The notes below the pieces were generated by a model, which was not told the DNA's origin, ran no database searches, and saw only the letters and a program-made list of their open reading frames with translations. From the NCBI GenBank assembly GCA_963995505.1, contig OZ023180.1:10793685-10857684 (forward strand): a DNA stretch of 64,000 nt, read 5' to 3'. This stretch comes from Hypericum androsaemum (lineage: Eukaryota; Streptophyta; Magnoliopsida; Malpighiales; Hypericaceae). Below, one piece after another: positions 31,559-42,664 of the stretch (position 1 is its first letter; each line of letters starts with the position of its first letter). Made by a program: the position numbers and the translations under genes.

Positions 31559-32209
31559 TTACTCCTTGTAGGTAAGACGGAGGGCTTGCCCCCTAGGTAT
31601 GGCATTGATCGGCCATCGGGCTGTAAGGACCTCCCATTTGGCCGAGGTAATATACCGGGAAAACTGATCGTCAATGCTACTCCAGACCACCCTTGTTGAC
31701 ACTATGGACTCGTCGTAGAAGACCACTTCAATGTAGCATGCGGCCGACATGAATGGATGGGCATCGACCAACATGATCTCCACCTTTCCATCTAATTTCC
31801 ATTGAATTAGACATTGGCGGTTGGAAGATGGGACTACCTGACTAGGGCAGATCGAGTTTTGCCCCTTCTCGATAAAGTTGGCCATGGATGTGCTGATCGA
31901 GGTCAGTATCTCCCTCTCCTCGCTTGAATTTTTGGAAAGTGAGTGAGGAGGGACGTTCACCACCCCATCGTCCATGAAGACTCTCTTGACCGGCTCTCTG
32001 CTGATATGAGCCATGACATAAATGAGCTTTAAACGCTCGCATCCCCCTCGGATGGCCTTTGCAATCATGACGCTACCACTGAAGTCCCCCACCATAAGTA
32101 TGGTTAAGCACGCCTCTCCTACTCGCGGGTCAATAAGGTCTCCTTCGATCACGTCAACCTCGAAGTGGCTTGGTTGGGTAGGTTCCGGTTCAAGGATAGT
32201 CGGCATCAT
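31559..32209 (-). CDS. Aspartic protease-like ORF of element Y
   Basis: The 216-codon minus-strand ORF contains LKLIYVMAHISREPVKRVFM followed by DDGVVNVPPHSLSK, then QCLIQWKLDGKVEIMLVDAHPF. In Tat/Ogre-type proteases the corresponding blocks are L.V.A.....V.RV.VD.GAA.N..P and .HQ.LI.W..D..E.V.AD..PF. The active-site D-[ST]-G is D-D-G here, and the middle of the domain (where LLGRDWIH is expected) is missing, so it is unlikely to be active. The ORF is flanked by stops and frame changes. Confidence 0.6.
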   Translation of the reverse strand: MMPTILEPEPTQPSHFEVDVIEGDLIDPRVGEACLTILMVGDFSGSVMIAKAIRGGCERLKLIYVMAHISREPVKRVFMDDGVVNVPPHSLSKNSSEEREILTSISTSMANFIEKGQNSICPSQVVPSSNRQCLIQWKLDGKVEIMLVDAHPFMSAACYIEVVFYDESIVSTRVVWSSIDDQFSRYITSAKWEVLTARWPINAIPRGQALRLTYKE

Positions 32210-32302
32210 ATTAGTTTTTAGCTTGCTTAGGAAGTCCCCAAACTTGATGTACCTCGTCTCAATGTCAACCGAGACCTCCTTTCTCTTACGGTCGATCCCG
32301 CC

Positions 32303-33290
32303 TTACTGAGGGTAATCCTTCTTTGGGCGGATCCCGCTTCTCATTTTAGGTACCCATTTACGGATCAACTTCCCAAGTAGGTCAGTGGGTGCCTTGGGTT
32401 GGACCTCCCTAATATGCTTGAGGTCGTTTCCTTTCTTTTTCTTATCAGCTTCGACCTCTTTGGCCTGGCCTCGAGTCAAGGCTAAATAGTATTTCACCTG
32501 TGGGCGAGCTAGGAGTGCCTTTCGTTCCTCCAGTTTGGCCTTTTGTTCCACCAATTGCCCTTTGAGAAACTCGATGACTTGCTTTTGTCTCTGGACCTTT
32601 CTCTTAAGGCGACGCCTCTAGGTCTTGGTGAGGACGTATGGCGTTGGTGGCTTAATGGTGACCTTTTTGTCTCCAAGTCTATCGAAGGCATACTGGTGTG
32701 GGTTGGCCCCGTCTTGAAGGTCCACCTTGTTACGAGGTTGATGGAGCCTCCACGTCTCATCGGCTTTCCTTGGATGAAAATTTTGAGTCCTTGGGATGCC
32801 ATTATCGGGCGGTCATCCTTGCCCCAAGAGTCTTGCTCTTTGGATTTTAAGGTCGACCTTCCATCGCTCGGGATAATCGCCTCCCCTCATATGATAAGAG
32901 TTCTGGGCCTTTGGAATGTTGTTATCGGGCGGCCTTCCGTGCCCCCCGAGTCTTGTCCATTGTGTCTTGGGGTCAGTCTTTATTTTCTTTGGGTCATTAG
33001 CTCTCCTCGAAAGAAAGGAATTTCGAGCTTTTGGGAAACCATTATCGGGCAGTCATCCTTGCCCCCCGAGCCTTTCCCTCCACGTCTGGGAGGTCTTTGT
33101 TGGCTTTGGCCTCTCTCCATTTTGGCTTCGTTGGATGCCAACCATAGCAACGGAAGTACTCGCGGGGGGTTTGATTGCTGGTTGCCCCCCGAGGCATTGA
33201 TGTGAAACCAAGCTTTCAAATTGAGAGAGTTGAGGTTGTCCTTCCATCCTTTGTTGTTGGGTAGATCCAAACACCAGTTGACATTTGTTG
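32303..33290 (-). pseudogene. Degraded gag-protease linker of element Y
   Basis: Several short minus-strand reading frames in this interval alternate between basic, low-complexity stretches (for example REVQPKAPTDLLGKLIRK at about 32400) and repeated phrases of the form PIMVSQ/PIMASQ/PITTFQ near 33035, 32790 and 32920. No frame is open throughout. I recognise no catalytic motif. Confidence 0.45.
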
Positions 33291-33760
33291 TCATCCTCAT
33301 CGAGCTCTCCTTGTTGATTGACGTCGTCCTCATCGAGCTCATCATCCTCATCGAGCTTTTTTTGTCGGTTGACATCATCCTCATCGAGCTCGTCATCCTC
33401 ATTGAGCTTCTCTTGTTGGTTGACATCGTCGTCATCGAGCTCGTCATCCTCATCGAGCTCTTCTTGTTGGTTGACGTCGTCGTCATCGAGCTCGTCATCT
33501 TCATCGAGCTCTTCTTGTCAGTTGACGTCGTCATCATCAAGCTCATCATCCTCATCGAGCTCTTCTTATGGGTTGACATTGTCGTCATCGAGCTCGTCAT
33601 CCTCATCGAGCTCTTCTTGTTGGTTGACATCATCGTCATCGAGCTCATCATCCTCATCGAGCTCTTCTTGTTGGTTGACATCGTCGTCATCGAGCTCATC
33701 ATCCTCATCGAGCTCTTCTTGTCGGTTGACATCATCCTCAACAAGTCCCATGGTCAGAAT
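33290..33760 (-). repeat. Nine or so tandem 51-bp units coding an acidic repeat
   Basis: The unit is 51 bp (17 codons). In the frame that joins to the upstream coding sequence (start MQKSFTREEIQEVP at 33844) it reads DELDDDDVNQQEELDED, repeated until a stop at about 33566 and beyond it. Because of the codon pattern, other frames are also open: one minus frame gives MMSTNKKSSMR repeats, and the + strand gives poly-Ser and Leu/Ile-rich frames. These are shadows. Confidence 0.85.
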
Positions 33761-33937
33761 ATGAGTAACATCATGAACCATTGGGTAGTCGGTGGCCGTC
33801 ACAGGAACCTCTTGGATCTCCTCCCTTGTAAAGGACTTTTGCAACCCCCTATCATTAGAAGCCTCAACCGATAGGTGTTGGTTGAGTAAATTTGTGTATG
33901 GAGTCTCGGCATTACGGTAAGGTAAAGACCATACCGG

Positions 33938-34444
33938 TTATCGCAAAGTAAGCTGAGTGAAGGGTGATGACCCTATGTATGCCATCCCATCATCGAGATC
34001 GGGAGATGTTTCCCAAAGTGCTTCGCCCATGTCATCCCGAACTTCGTAGGGTTCATTAGAGAATTTATGGTAGGACTCATTGCTTCGCATTAGGATTTTA
34101 TCGCTACTTCTTATCGTCTCCTTGAGATTTTGCTCCATCTTGTCAAGTAGAGCGGTGATAACCTTAAGCGTCCCGGCCATAGAGGTGAGAGGATCCATCG
34201 GCATCTTGAGGGATGCCGAGTTGGTGAAGTTTCTCCCAACACCCTTCTGAGCAGTAGGGAGGGTCGGCTCCTTGTTGCGAGCTGAGTTGGTGGAGTTCTT
34301 CCTGGCAATTTGCTGAGAAGATATTGGTGGTGCCGCCTCCTTGCCCAAAGCCGCATCGGATGGATTCCTCCCAACGGGTTGTTGGGAAGAGGGTGCCGCC
34401 TCCTTGGGGTTGGAATTGGCTTGAGCAGCATGGTTCTTGGTCAT
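33938..34444 (-). CDS. N-terminal gag-like ORF of element Y
   Basis: The 168-codon ORF begins MTKNHAAQANSNPKEAAPSS, 70 bases inside the LTR border, and is rich in Ala, Pro, Ser and Asn with three imperfect repeats around GRNPSDAA/RKNSTNSA/GRNFTNSA. It continues with a helical stretch, LTSMAGTLKVITALLDKMEQ. Position and composition fit the start of gag in Tat-like elements, but I recognise no domain. The frame stops at 33938 and resumes as the acidic-repeat ORF. Confidence 0.55.
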   Translation of the reverse strand: MTKNHAAQANSNPKEAAPSSQQPVGRNPSDAALGKEAAPPISSQQIARKNSTNSARNKEPTLPTAQKGVGRNFTNSASLKMPMDPLTSMAGTLKVITALLDKMEQNLKETIRSSDKILMRSNESYHKFSNEPYEVRDDMGEALWETSPDLDDGMAYIGSSPFTQLTLR

Positions 34445-35825
34445 CTTGATCGAACGAAGCTAGATCGCCTTCTCAGACGCCCTCCTTAGTCCCACCGATT
34501 TTGCCAAAAAATATGTTGCGGAGAAAGTGGGTACAAGAACGTCAAGACTACGGGAGACGGATCCGGGGTGGTCGTCCCAAGGTCGGCCTAACGGAAAGGG
34601 TGAAAAAAGAGCTAGACTACGAGCTACGAGCTAAGGAAATGATAAAGAGTAAATAGGTTTGTTTGTTGTGTTGGTTGATGTCCATTCTCTCGCCCGAGCC
34701 CTCCTTATATAGAGTACCTTGGCCTAACCTCCGCATCTTCAGAATAGGAAATCCTAAACCGCCTCCAAAACCTTCGGCTCCAAGTCTCAATCTCGAGAGA
34801 TCCGCTTCAAGTTATTTGTTCCTAATATGACAGGATCCTCTCGGCTCAATACAAGCCATCTTCCTTAAATGAGTAGATCCCGTCTTCGACTAGGAAGCTT
34901 TCAAAATGTGACGACCAAGCAATCACGACCTAAAGAGGAACTTACCAAGTCTTGCCAAATATTGAGAATCTCCGCTCAAGTTAGGAAAATAAAGATAGTA
35001 TTGACCTTCTCGAATCTTCCACGCAAAATCTTGGCTCAAGTCCGTCATGTCTAAATAGCTTATCGCCTTTAGGCCCAAAGCGAACTCCAAAATGGGCCCA
35101 AGTCTCCTGCCTACCCAGAACAAAAAGGCTTCATGTATACTAAGTCTTCCCGCCTTTAGGCCCGAAGCGGGCCTTACCGCCCATGAGCTCCATCGCCTTG
35201 CTTACCGCCAGCTCCTCCGAGCTGGCTCATTCTGCTCAGACTATAGACGGAATTCTCCTTCTGCCCGGGCTAGCGAACCTCTTCCTATCGCCCGGCCTCT
35301 CGCTTATAAAATTTGAGATGAAAGGAAGCCTTACCGCCCTTAGGTCCGAGGTGAAACTTACCGCCTTTAGGCCCGAGGCAGAACTTACCGCCCATGAGCC
35401 ATCCCTATCGTCTCCCTTACCGCTGGCTCTTCCAAGTGGGATTCTTTCACTCAGGCCCTAGGCGGAATTCGCCTCCCGCCTTCAACCAAGTGAAAGGCCG
35501 AACCGGTCTTACCGCTCACGTTCCAAAGCAGATCCTACCGCCCATGCTTGTGCATGAAGGGCGGTATACTACAGCTCCTAGGCCCTAGGCGGCCCATCTC
35601 TTTGAAGCCCTCCCGCTTGCACAAGTAAGGTGATATACCACCTCCCGCCTTAAAGTGAACCACGAGACCCGTAGCCCTACTTTCCACGCTCCAAAACGGG
35701 CCATACCACGTTCAAGGAATACCACCCGAGCTCCAAAGTGGAGCATACCGCCGGGCCCTAAGTGACCCCTCTCCTTGAGGTCCGAAATTATGGTCGTGGG
35801 CCTGGCGCCCGGGTGCCCCTAGCGG

Positions 35826-36616
35826 TGATGTGAGCACACCTACGAACACACCTACATTCAAGCCACAAGACTCACGACAAGTGCACGTACCAATTGGACC
35901 GGTGACACGAGCAAGAGCCAAAAAGTTTCAGGCCGAATTTAATGGATTAATGCAAGAAGTCTGGGCTCAAGATGGTGCGTACAAGTACAAGGACGTGCAT
36001 GAGGCCCATGCAAAGCCCATGCACGTGATAGAGGCTATTTTGGAAGCTTGACATGCACGTAAGCTTCTAGATGCATGCGCACATGGAGAATCAAGAAGAA
36101 TCAGCCTATTTAGTCCGTGCATCTACTTGTTTTGGACGTGCATCTATTAGTTATTCTATTAGATATTATTTGCTTATATTATTCCTTATTTAGTTGAATA
36201 AATTCGGCCAGAATCTCTTTAGATTAGGAAAGATTGTTTTGGCCAGCCTTTGAACTCCTTTTAAGGAGTTAGCTTGTTTAGGAATACTTTGGTACTTTGG
36301 GAGCCTATATAAGGAGGACTCCTAGCAATAAAACGTACACAACTTTGAGATTGATAATTTTGTGAGTTAGATACTCCTTGCGTGTTCTTGCTAATTGCTG
36401 GATTGCTTAGCTTGAACGAATCTTTCACTTATCAAACGATTCCTCCATCATCGTTTGTGGCGTGATTCGACTTGGACCAAAGGTTCACGAAATTCCATTG
36501 CTCGGGTTGCGGTTCTTCCAAACCAAGGTTCTTGCAAGGCTCGAGTTCGTGGGTTGCGGTCTATTCCATCCAAAGTAGCACAGTCCATTGTGAATCTCCT
36601 GCCGAGGGTCATATCA
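35826..36616 (+). repeat. 5' LTR of the chromovirus
   Basis: Starts tgatgtgagc, ends tcatatca, with a TATA-like gcctatataagg at about 36303. The first 220 bp is an open frame that corresponds to the integrase C-terminal tail in the 3' LTR copy; here it has no function. Confidence 0.92.
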
Positions 36617-37241
36617 TTTGGTATCAGAGCCACGGCTTGCTACTATCTATCTTTACCTTTCCTTTTTGTTGGTCTAGTATCCAATTCATTTTTCATAAGT
36701 AGTTTGATTCGTTTGTGTTTCGAGCAATCAAATTTGTGACTTAGTTATTCTAGGTTGTGTATTCTGATCAAAAGAAAAAGAAAAAAAAAGAAAAGAAACG
36801 GAAAACAAAAGAAGAGGCAAGACTAAATAGGAAATTGCAAGAACAAGACGAATTAGGAAGCTTGAGGAAACGCAAGAAAAGAGGAAGCAAGAAGAACGCA
36901 AGAGAAACAAAAGAGGAAGCAAGAAGCAAAAACCAATAGGCGGACAGAAAACAAGAGGAAGTCAATCCGAAGTAATCTACGTGCAGCGCAAGAAACAAGG
37001 AACTACCTTTGATAGTGATCCGTGTAGTTCAAGCAAAGCCTTGTTAGCTTAGTAAGAACATACAAGAGTATCACGAGAGGAAAAAGGCAAGAGTTGTGAG
37101 TGCATTAGAGAGAAAAGCCAAAGAATTGAGTGCAAACACGAGTGAACTGGAGTGCAACTTACATTGAGAGTAAATACGTAAGGGAGTGAACTTGTGAGGC
37201 CATCAATCCTTTTTACTAACGAAATTTTCTTGCAGCCAGAT
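36617..37241 (+). other. Chromovirus leader
   Basis: Contains the PBS, a purine-rich stretch (36770-36960, mostly aag/gaa repeats) and a pyrimidine tract with tttcttgcag at about 37226-37235, six bases before the gag ATG. This last resembles a splice acceptor but I have no donor to pair with it. Confidence 0.6.
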
Positions 37242-38225
37242 ATGTCTTGTGAAGATCAAAGAGAAAAAGAGGGTACGTTGGCTGATGTTGGTCTTAAGGT
37301 ATTTGTGGAGGCCCTGACAGGAAAATTCCAACAAATGATGCGAACGGAGATGGAGCCTTTGCAACAACGCATGGATGCAATGGAGGACACTCGCAACAGC
37401 CAACAACCAAGAAGCGAAGTCCAAGCACAACGAAGGTTTGCACCTTTGGGAGGCACAAGTGGAGGAGAATTCCGTGCACAAAGAAGGAGAGCCCCTTTGG
37501 GAAGCACAAGTGAAGAAGATTCCGACCCTTTCCAGGAGGAGGACGTAGGTTCTACAAGGAATCTTAGGCGAGCAAGGACTAACCGCCCACCTAGAGAGGC
37601 AAGGCGAAGAAGAGATGACAATTTGGGAAGTATTAAGCTGAAGATACCTTCCTTTGCAGGTCGTTCTGACCCGGAGGCATACCTAGAGTGGGAGAAAAAG
37701 ATTGAGTTCGTGTTTGATTGCCACGACTGTTCCGAAGCAAAAAAGGTAAAGCTAGCTGTGACTGAATTCGCTGATTATGCTATAGCGTGGTGGGATCAAC
37801 TTGTCACAAGCAGGAGGCGTAATAGAGAGCGTCCTATAGCTACATGGGAGGAGATGAAAGTGGTGATGAGGAAACGTTTTGTGCCAAGTCATTACTACCG
37901 AGAGCTATACAAGAAGTTACAAGGGATGAGACAAGGAAGTCTGAGCGTGGAAGAATATGACAAACAAATTGAGATGGCCATGATAAGAGCTGATGTGCAG
38001 GAAGATAGAGAAGCTACCATGGCAAGGTTCTTGAATGGACTCAATCCTGAGATCCATGACAAAGTAGAGTTGCAACACTATGTGGAGTTGGAGGACATGG
38101 TGCATATGGCCACGAAAATTGAGAAGCAACTGAAGAAGGAGAAGGAGGGACAAGAGCCACATCAAGTGCTAATTGGAAGCCAAACTATTCAAAGAAATTT
38201 GACAAACCACATGCAACCAAGATAG
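37242..38225 (+). pseudogene. gag of the chromovirus
   Basis: From ATG 37242 the frame runs 327 codons: MSCEDQREKEGTLADVGLK at the start, an Arg-rich linker, then the capsid core (IKLKIPSFAGRSDPEAYLEW, AIAWWDQLV, RPIATWEEMK, RKRFVPSHYYRELYKKLQ, ATMARFLNGL). This is a complete Retrotrans_gag domain. A single-base indel near 38182 shifts it out of frame so that it ends early; in the correct frame, NYSKKFDKPHATK would lead to the zinc knuckle. A further stop (TAA) lies at 38258 in the correct frame. Confidence 0.9.
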
Positions 38226-38266
38226 AGCACAAGACTGAGAGTTCCAATGCCAACTCTTAAAAGAAG

Positions 38267-38989
38267 GTGGAAGCCACTCCCACACAAAACCGTGATATCA
38301 AGTGCTTCAAGTGTCAAGGAAGGGGGCACATCTCAAGTCAATGCCCTAACAAACAGATTATGGTGATTAGAGAGAGTGGGGAGGTCGTAACAGAAGGAGA
38401 AGATTCGGAGCATGATAGCATGCCTACATTGGAAGACGTATCCGAAGAGGAAATTCAAGTTCCTGAAGGACTCACTCTAGTGGCAAGAAGAGCCTTGAAC
38501 TTGCAAGCAAGAGAAGAAGATGACAAAGCACAAAGGGAGAATATCTTCCATACAAGGTGTTATGTCAAGGACAAGGTGTGTAGTGTCCTCATTGATGGAG
38601 GCAGCTGTGCTAATGTGGCAAGCACTACTATGGTTGAGAAGTTAGGGTTACTCACGAAGAAACACCCTAAACCTTACAAGCTGCAATGGCTGAATGATAG
38701 TGGAGAAGTACGAGTGGAGAAGCAAGTGCTAGTGACATTCCGCATTGGCAAGTACGAAGATGAAGTGTTGTGCGATGTTGTGCCAATGCAAGCTAGTCAT
38801 CTCCTGTTGGGGAGGCCGTGGCAGTTTGATAGAAGAGTAACTCATGAAGGACACACCAACAAGTACTCATTTACACTCAATAGGCGTGTGTTCACTTTGG
38901 CACCCTTAGCACCATCACAAGTTTATGAAGATCAGATGAAGTTACAAAAAGAAAGTGATGAGAGAAAAAAAAGTGAGCAAAAGAAATGA
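38267..38989 (+). pseudogene. Zinc knuckle and protease of the chromovirus
   Basis: The frame opens with the CCHC knuckle CFKCQGRGHISSQCP and continues into a retropepsin: VCSVLIDGGSCANVASTTMV carries the active-site Asp (IDGGS, where D-S/T-G is usual), and HLLLGRPWQFDR is the conserved LLGRPW block. It ends at TGA 38987 within a Lys/Glu-rich linker, after which the same frame continues. Confidence 0.9.
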
Positions 38990-39049
38990 ATTGAGAGGAG
39001 AGAAGAAGCCGAAAAACAAAAAGGAAACACGGCCAAAAGAGAGGATACA

Positions 39050-41584
39050 ATGGAGCGAACAAAAGAAGCCGGAAAAACAGAATTGAAATCGGCCATTGAG
39101 AGAAAATCCGAGGGATGGAAAAAGAACTACTATGTGGGAGCAAGTGAAATCAAGCAAGCTTGTTTTGAAAAAAAGTCTATGATCTTACTCCGGTATAGGG
39201 AGACACTTTTTATCGCTAACGAACTTGAGCCACACTTGCCTAGTGTGATTGTTTCTCTCTTGCAGGACTACAAGGATGTCTTTCCCGAAGAGCTACCAGC
39301 TGGATTACCACCTATACGAGGGATTGAGCATCAAATTGACTTTGTTCCAGGAGCTACCATACCTAACTGCCCCGCATATAGAAGTAATCCGGAGGAAACA
39401 AAGGAACTTGAGAGGCAAGTCAATGAGCTTTTGGAAAAAGGGTACGTGAGAGAAAGCATGAGCCCATGTGCTGTTCCAGTCCTACTTGTGCCTAAGAAGG
39501 ATGGATCACGGAGGATGTGTGTTGATTGCCGAGCTGTCAACAACATCACGGTAAAATATAGTCACCCTATTCCTCGCTTAGATGACATGTTAGATGAGTT
39601 GCATGGTTCTTGCATGTTTTCTAAGATTGACTTAAAAAGTGGTTATCATCAGATTAGGATGAAAGAAGGAGATGAGTGGAAGACTGCTTTTAAAACAAAA
39701 TATGGGTTGTATGAGTGGATGGTCATGCCGTTCGGGTTATCTAATGCACCTAGTACATTCATGCGCCTTATGAATCATGTCTTACGTCCATTCATTGGCA
39801 AATTTGTCGTTGTGTACTTTGATGATATACTCATTTATAGTACGAGTTTAGAGGATCATGTAGAGCATTTGAAATCTGTCCTAGATGCACTTAGAGAGGA
39901 TCAATTGTTTGCCAACGTGAAGAAGTGCACCTTTTGCACAGATAAACTTGTATTCTTGGGTTTTGTTGTTAGTGCTCACGGAATACAGGTTGATGAGGAG
40001 AAGATCCGAGCCATACGGGACTGGCCAAGTCCTACAAGTGTTGCTAATGTTCAAAGTTTTCATGGCTTAGCTAGCTTTTACAGGAGGTTCGTGAAAGACT
40101 TTAGTAGCCTAGCTGCGCCCCTCACTGAAGTCATCAAGAAGAATGTTGGATTTAGTTGGGGAGAAGCTCAAGAGAACACATTCCAACTCATCAAAGAGAA
40201 GTTGACTAATGCTCCTTTGTTGGCTTTGCCTAACTTTGCTAAAACCTTTGAAGTTGAATGTGATGCCTCAGGTATAGGTATTGGAGCTGTCCTCATGCAA
40301 GAAGGGAGACCAATTGCCTACTTTAGTGAGAAACTAAGTGGAGCAACCTTGAACTATCCAACTTATGACAAAGAGTTGTATGCACTAGTTCGAGCGTTGG
40401 AAACATGGCAGCATTACTTGTGGCCCAAGGAATTCGTGATCCACACTGATCATGAATCACTCAAGCACTTAAAGGGGCAACACAAGCTGAATAAAAGGCA
40501 TGCACGATGGGTGGAGTTCATTGAGACATTTCCTTATGTCATTCGCTACAAGCAAGGTAAGGAAAATGTAGTAGTTGATGCCCTATCGCGAAGGTATGCT
40601 TTGATCTCAACTCTTGATGCGAAGTTAATTGGTTTTGAACACATTAAAGAGTTGTATGCTGATGATACTGATTTTGGTGATCTGTTCCGAGCTACGGAGA
40701 AGAGTGCAAGTGGTAAATTTTTTCGGACTGAAGGTTACCTATTTCGTGAGAACAAACTTTGTGTGCCTAATTGTTCTATGCGAGAGTTGCTAATTCAGGA
40801 GGCACATGGAGGCGGATTGATGGGGCACTTTGGAATCGCAAAGACTTTGGCAATGCTACAAGATCACTTCTATTGGCCGCATATAAAGCGTGACATTGAA
40901 AGAGTTTGTGGATGTTGCATCACATGCAAGCAAGCCAAGTCGAAGGTGAAACCCCACGGTTTGTATACCCCACTACCTATACCTAGTGAGCCTTGGATTG
41001 ATATCTCTATGGATTTTGTGTTAGGACTGCCTAGGACTAAATGTGGAAGGGATTCAATCTTTGTGGTAGTGGATAGGTTTTCTAAGATGGCACATTTTAT
41101 TCCATGTCATAAGACTGATGATGCTTCAAACATTGCTGATCTGTTCTTTAGAGAAGTTGTTAGGTTGCATGGTATGCCTAGAACTATTATTTCTGATAGA
41201 GATGCTAAGTTCTTGAGTTACTTTTGGAAGACCTTGTGGAGTAAGTTAGGTACCAAGTTGTTATTTTCTACTACTTGTCATCCACAAACTGATGGTCAAA
41301 CTGAAGTTGTAAATAGGACCTTGTCTACTTTATTGAGAGCACTTATCAAGCATAACATTAAGACTTGGGAAGAATGTTTGCCACATGTTGAATTTGCTTA
41401 TAATCGTTCCGTTCATTCTGCTACTCAATTCTCACCATTTGAGCTTGTTTATGGATTTAATCCTTTGACTCCTTTGGATTTATCACCTTTGCCTTCGAGT
41501 GAGCATGTTAACTTAGATGGCAAGAAGAAGTCTGATTTTGTCAAACAACTGCATGCGAGGGCGCGAATGAACATAGAGAAATGA
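39050..41584 (+). pseudogene. RT, RNase H and integrase of the chromovirus
   Basis: This 844-codon stretch includes reverse transcriptase ([40 protein letters not shown], and the catalytic YFDDILIYS near codon 255), RNase H ([30 protein letters not shown]) and integrase with its zinc finger (H-x-H...[10 protein letters not shown]) and DDE core ([10 protein letters not shown]..., [19 protein letters not shown]). All catalytic residues I can check by eye appear present. It ends at TGA 41582, with TAA 41603 and TGA 41696 just beyond in the same frame. Confidence 0.93.
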
Positions 41585-41701
41585 ACGGAGCACTACGCGA
41601 GATAAGCAAACAAAGGACGACACAAGGTTGTCTTTGAGCCTGGAGATTGGGTCTGGTTGCACATGAGAAAGGAACGCTTTCCCGCGCAACGGCATTGAAA
41701 G

Positions 41702-42100
41702 TTGCTACCACGGGGCGATGGTCCATTTCAAGTGCTTGAACGCATCAATGACAATGCCTACAAGCTTGACCTGCCAGGTGAGTATAATGTTAGTGCTTCT
41801 TTCAATGTTACTGATTTGAGTCCGTTTGATGTAGGTGAAGATTTGAGGACAAATCCTTTTCAAGAGGAGGGGAATGATGTGAGCACACCTACGAACACAC
41901 CTACATTCAAGCCACAAGACTCACGGCAAGTGCACGTACCAATTGGACCGGTGACACGAGCAAGAGCCAAAAAGTTTCAGGCCGAATTTAATAGATTAAT
42001 GCAAGAAGTCTGGGCTCAAGATGGTGCGTACAAGTGCAAGGACGTGCATGAGGCCCATGCAAAGCCCATGCACGTGATAGAGGCTATTTTGGAAGCTTGA
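41702..42100 (+). pseudogene. Integrase C-terminal tail of the chromovirus, ending inside the 3' LTR
   Basis: In the same frame as the integrase, the sequence reads LLPRGDGPFQVLERINDNAY and DLRTNPFQEEGND, the usual C-terminal end of gypsy integrases. It then crosses the LTR start at 41875 and continues for 75 codons with PIGPVTRARAKKFQAEF and ends IEAILEA. In CRM-type chromoviruses the last part of pol is LTR-encoded in this way. The equivalent frame in the 5' LTR starts at 35830. Confidence 0.85.
41840..41855 (+). promoter_or_regulatory. AGGA-loop palindrome upstream of the chromovirus polypurine tract
   Basis: GATTTG-AGGA-CAAATC, 6-bp stem, five bases before the polypurine tract, inside the codons for DLRTNP. 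Confidence 0.7.
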
Positions 42101-42664
42101 CATGCACGTAAGCTTCTAGATGCATGCGTACATGGAAATCAAGAAGAATCAGCCTATTTAGTCCGTGTATCTACTTGTTTTGGACGTGCATCTATTAGTT
42201 ATTCTATTAGATATTATTTGCTTATATTATTCCTTATTTAGTTGAATAAATTCGGCCAGAATCTCTTTAGATTAGGAAAGAGAGTTTTGGCCAGCCTTTG
42301 AACTCCTTTTAAGGAGTTAGCTTGTTTAGGAATACTTTGGTACTTTGGGAGCCTATATAAGGAGGACTCCTAGCAATAAAATGTACACAACTTTGAGATT
42401 GATAATTTTGTGAGTTAGATACTCCTTGCGTGTTCTTGCTAATTGCTGGATTGCTTAGCTTGAACGAATCTTTCACTTATCAAACGATTCCTCCATCATC
42501 GTTTGTGGCGTGATTCGACTTGGACCAAAGGTTCACAAAATTCCATTGCTCGGGTTGCGGTTCTTCCAAACCAAGGTTCTTGCAAGGCTCGAGTTCGTGG
42601 GTTGCGGTCTATTCCATCCAAAGTAGCACGGTCCGTTGTGAATCTCCTGCCGAGGTTCATATCA
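41875..42664 (+). repeat. 3' LTR of the chromovirus
   Basis: Near-identical to 35826-36616. Many of the differences are C/T or G/A changes, consistent with decay of methylated DNA. Confidence 0.92.

Noticed and set aside
33221..33874. Long + strand frames rich in Ser or in Leu/Ile, and a Met/Ser/Lys-rich minus frame.
   Set aside because: Shadows of the 51-bp acidic repeat; only the acidic minus frame joins the neighbouring gag-like sequence.
36757..36998. Lys/Glu-rich + frame and Phe/Leu-rich minus frame in the chromovirus leader.
   Set aside because: Both result from a purine-rich tract; not conserved as coding in gypsy leaders.
37226..37241. Splice acceptor before the chromovirus gag.
   Set aside because: Sequence tttcttgcag fits, but no donor or splicing evidence is available; noted in the leader entry only.
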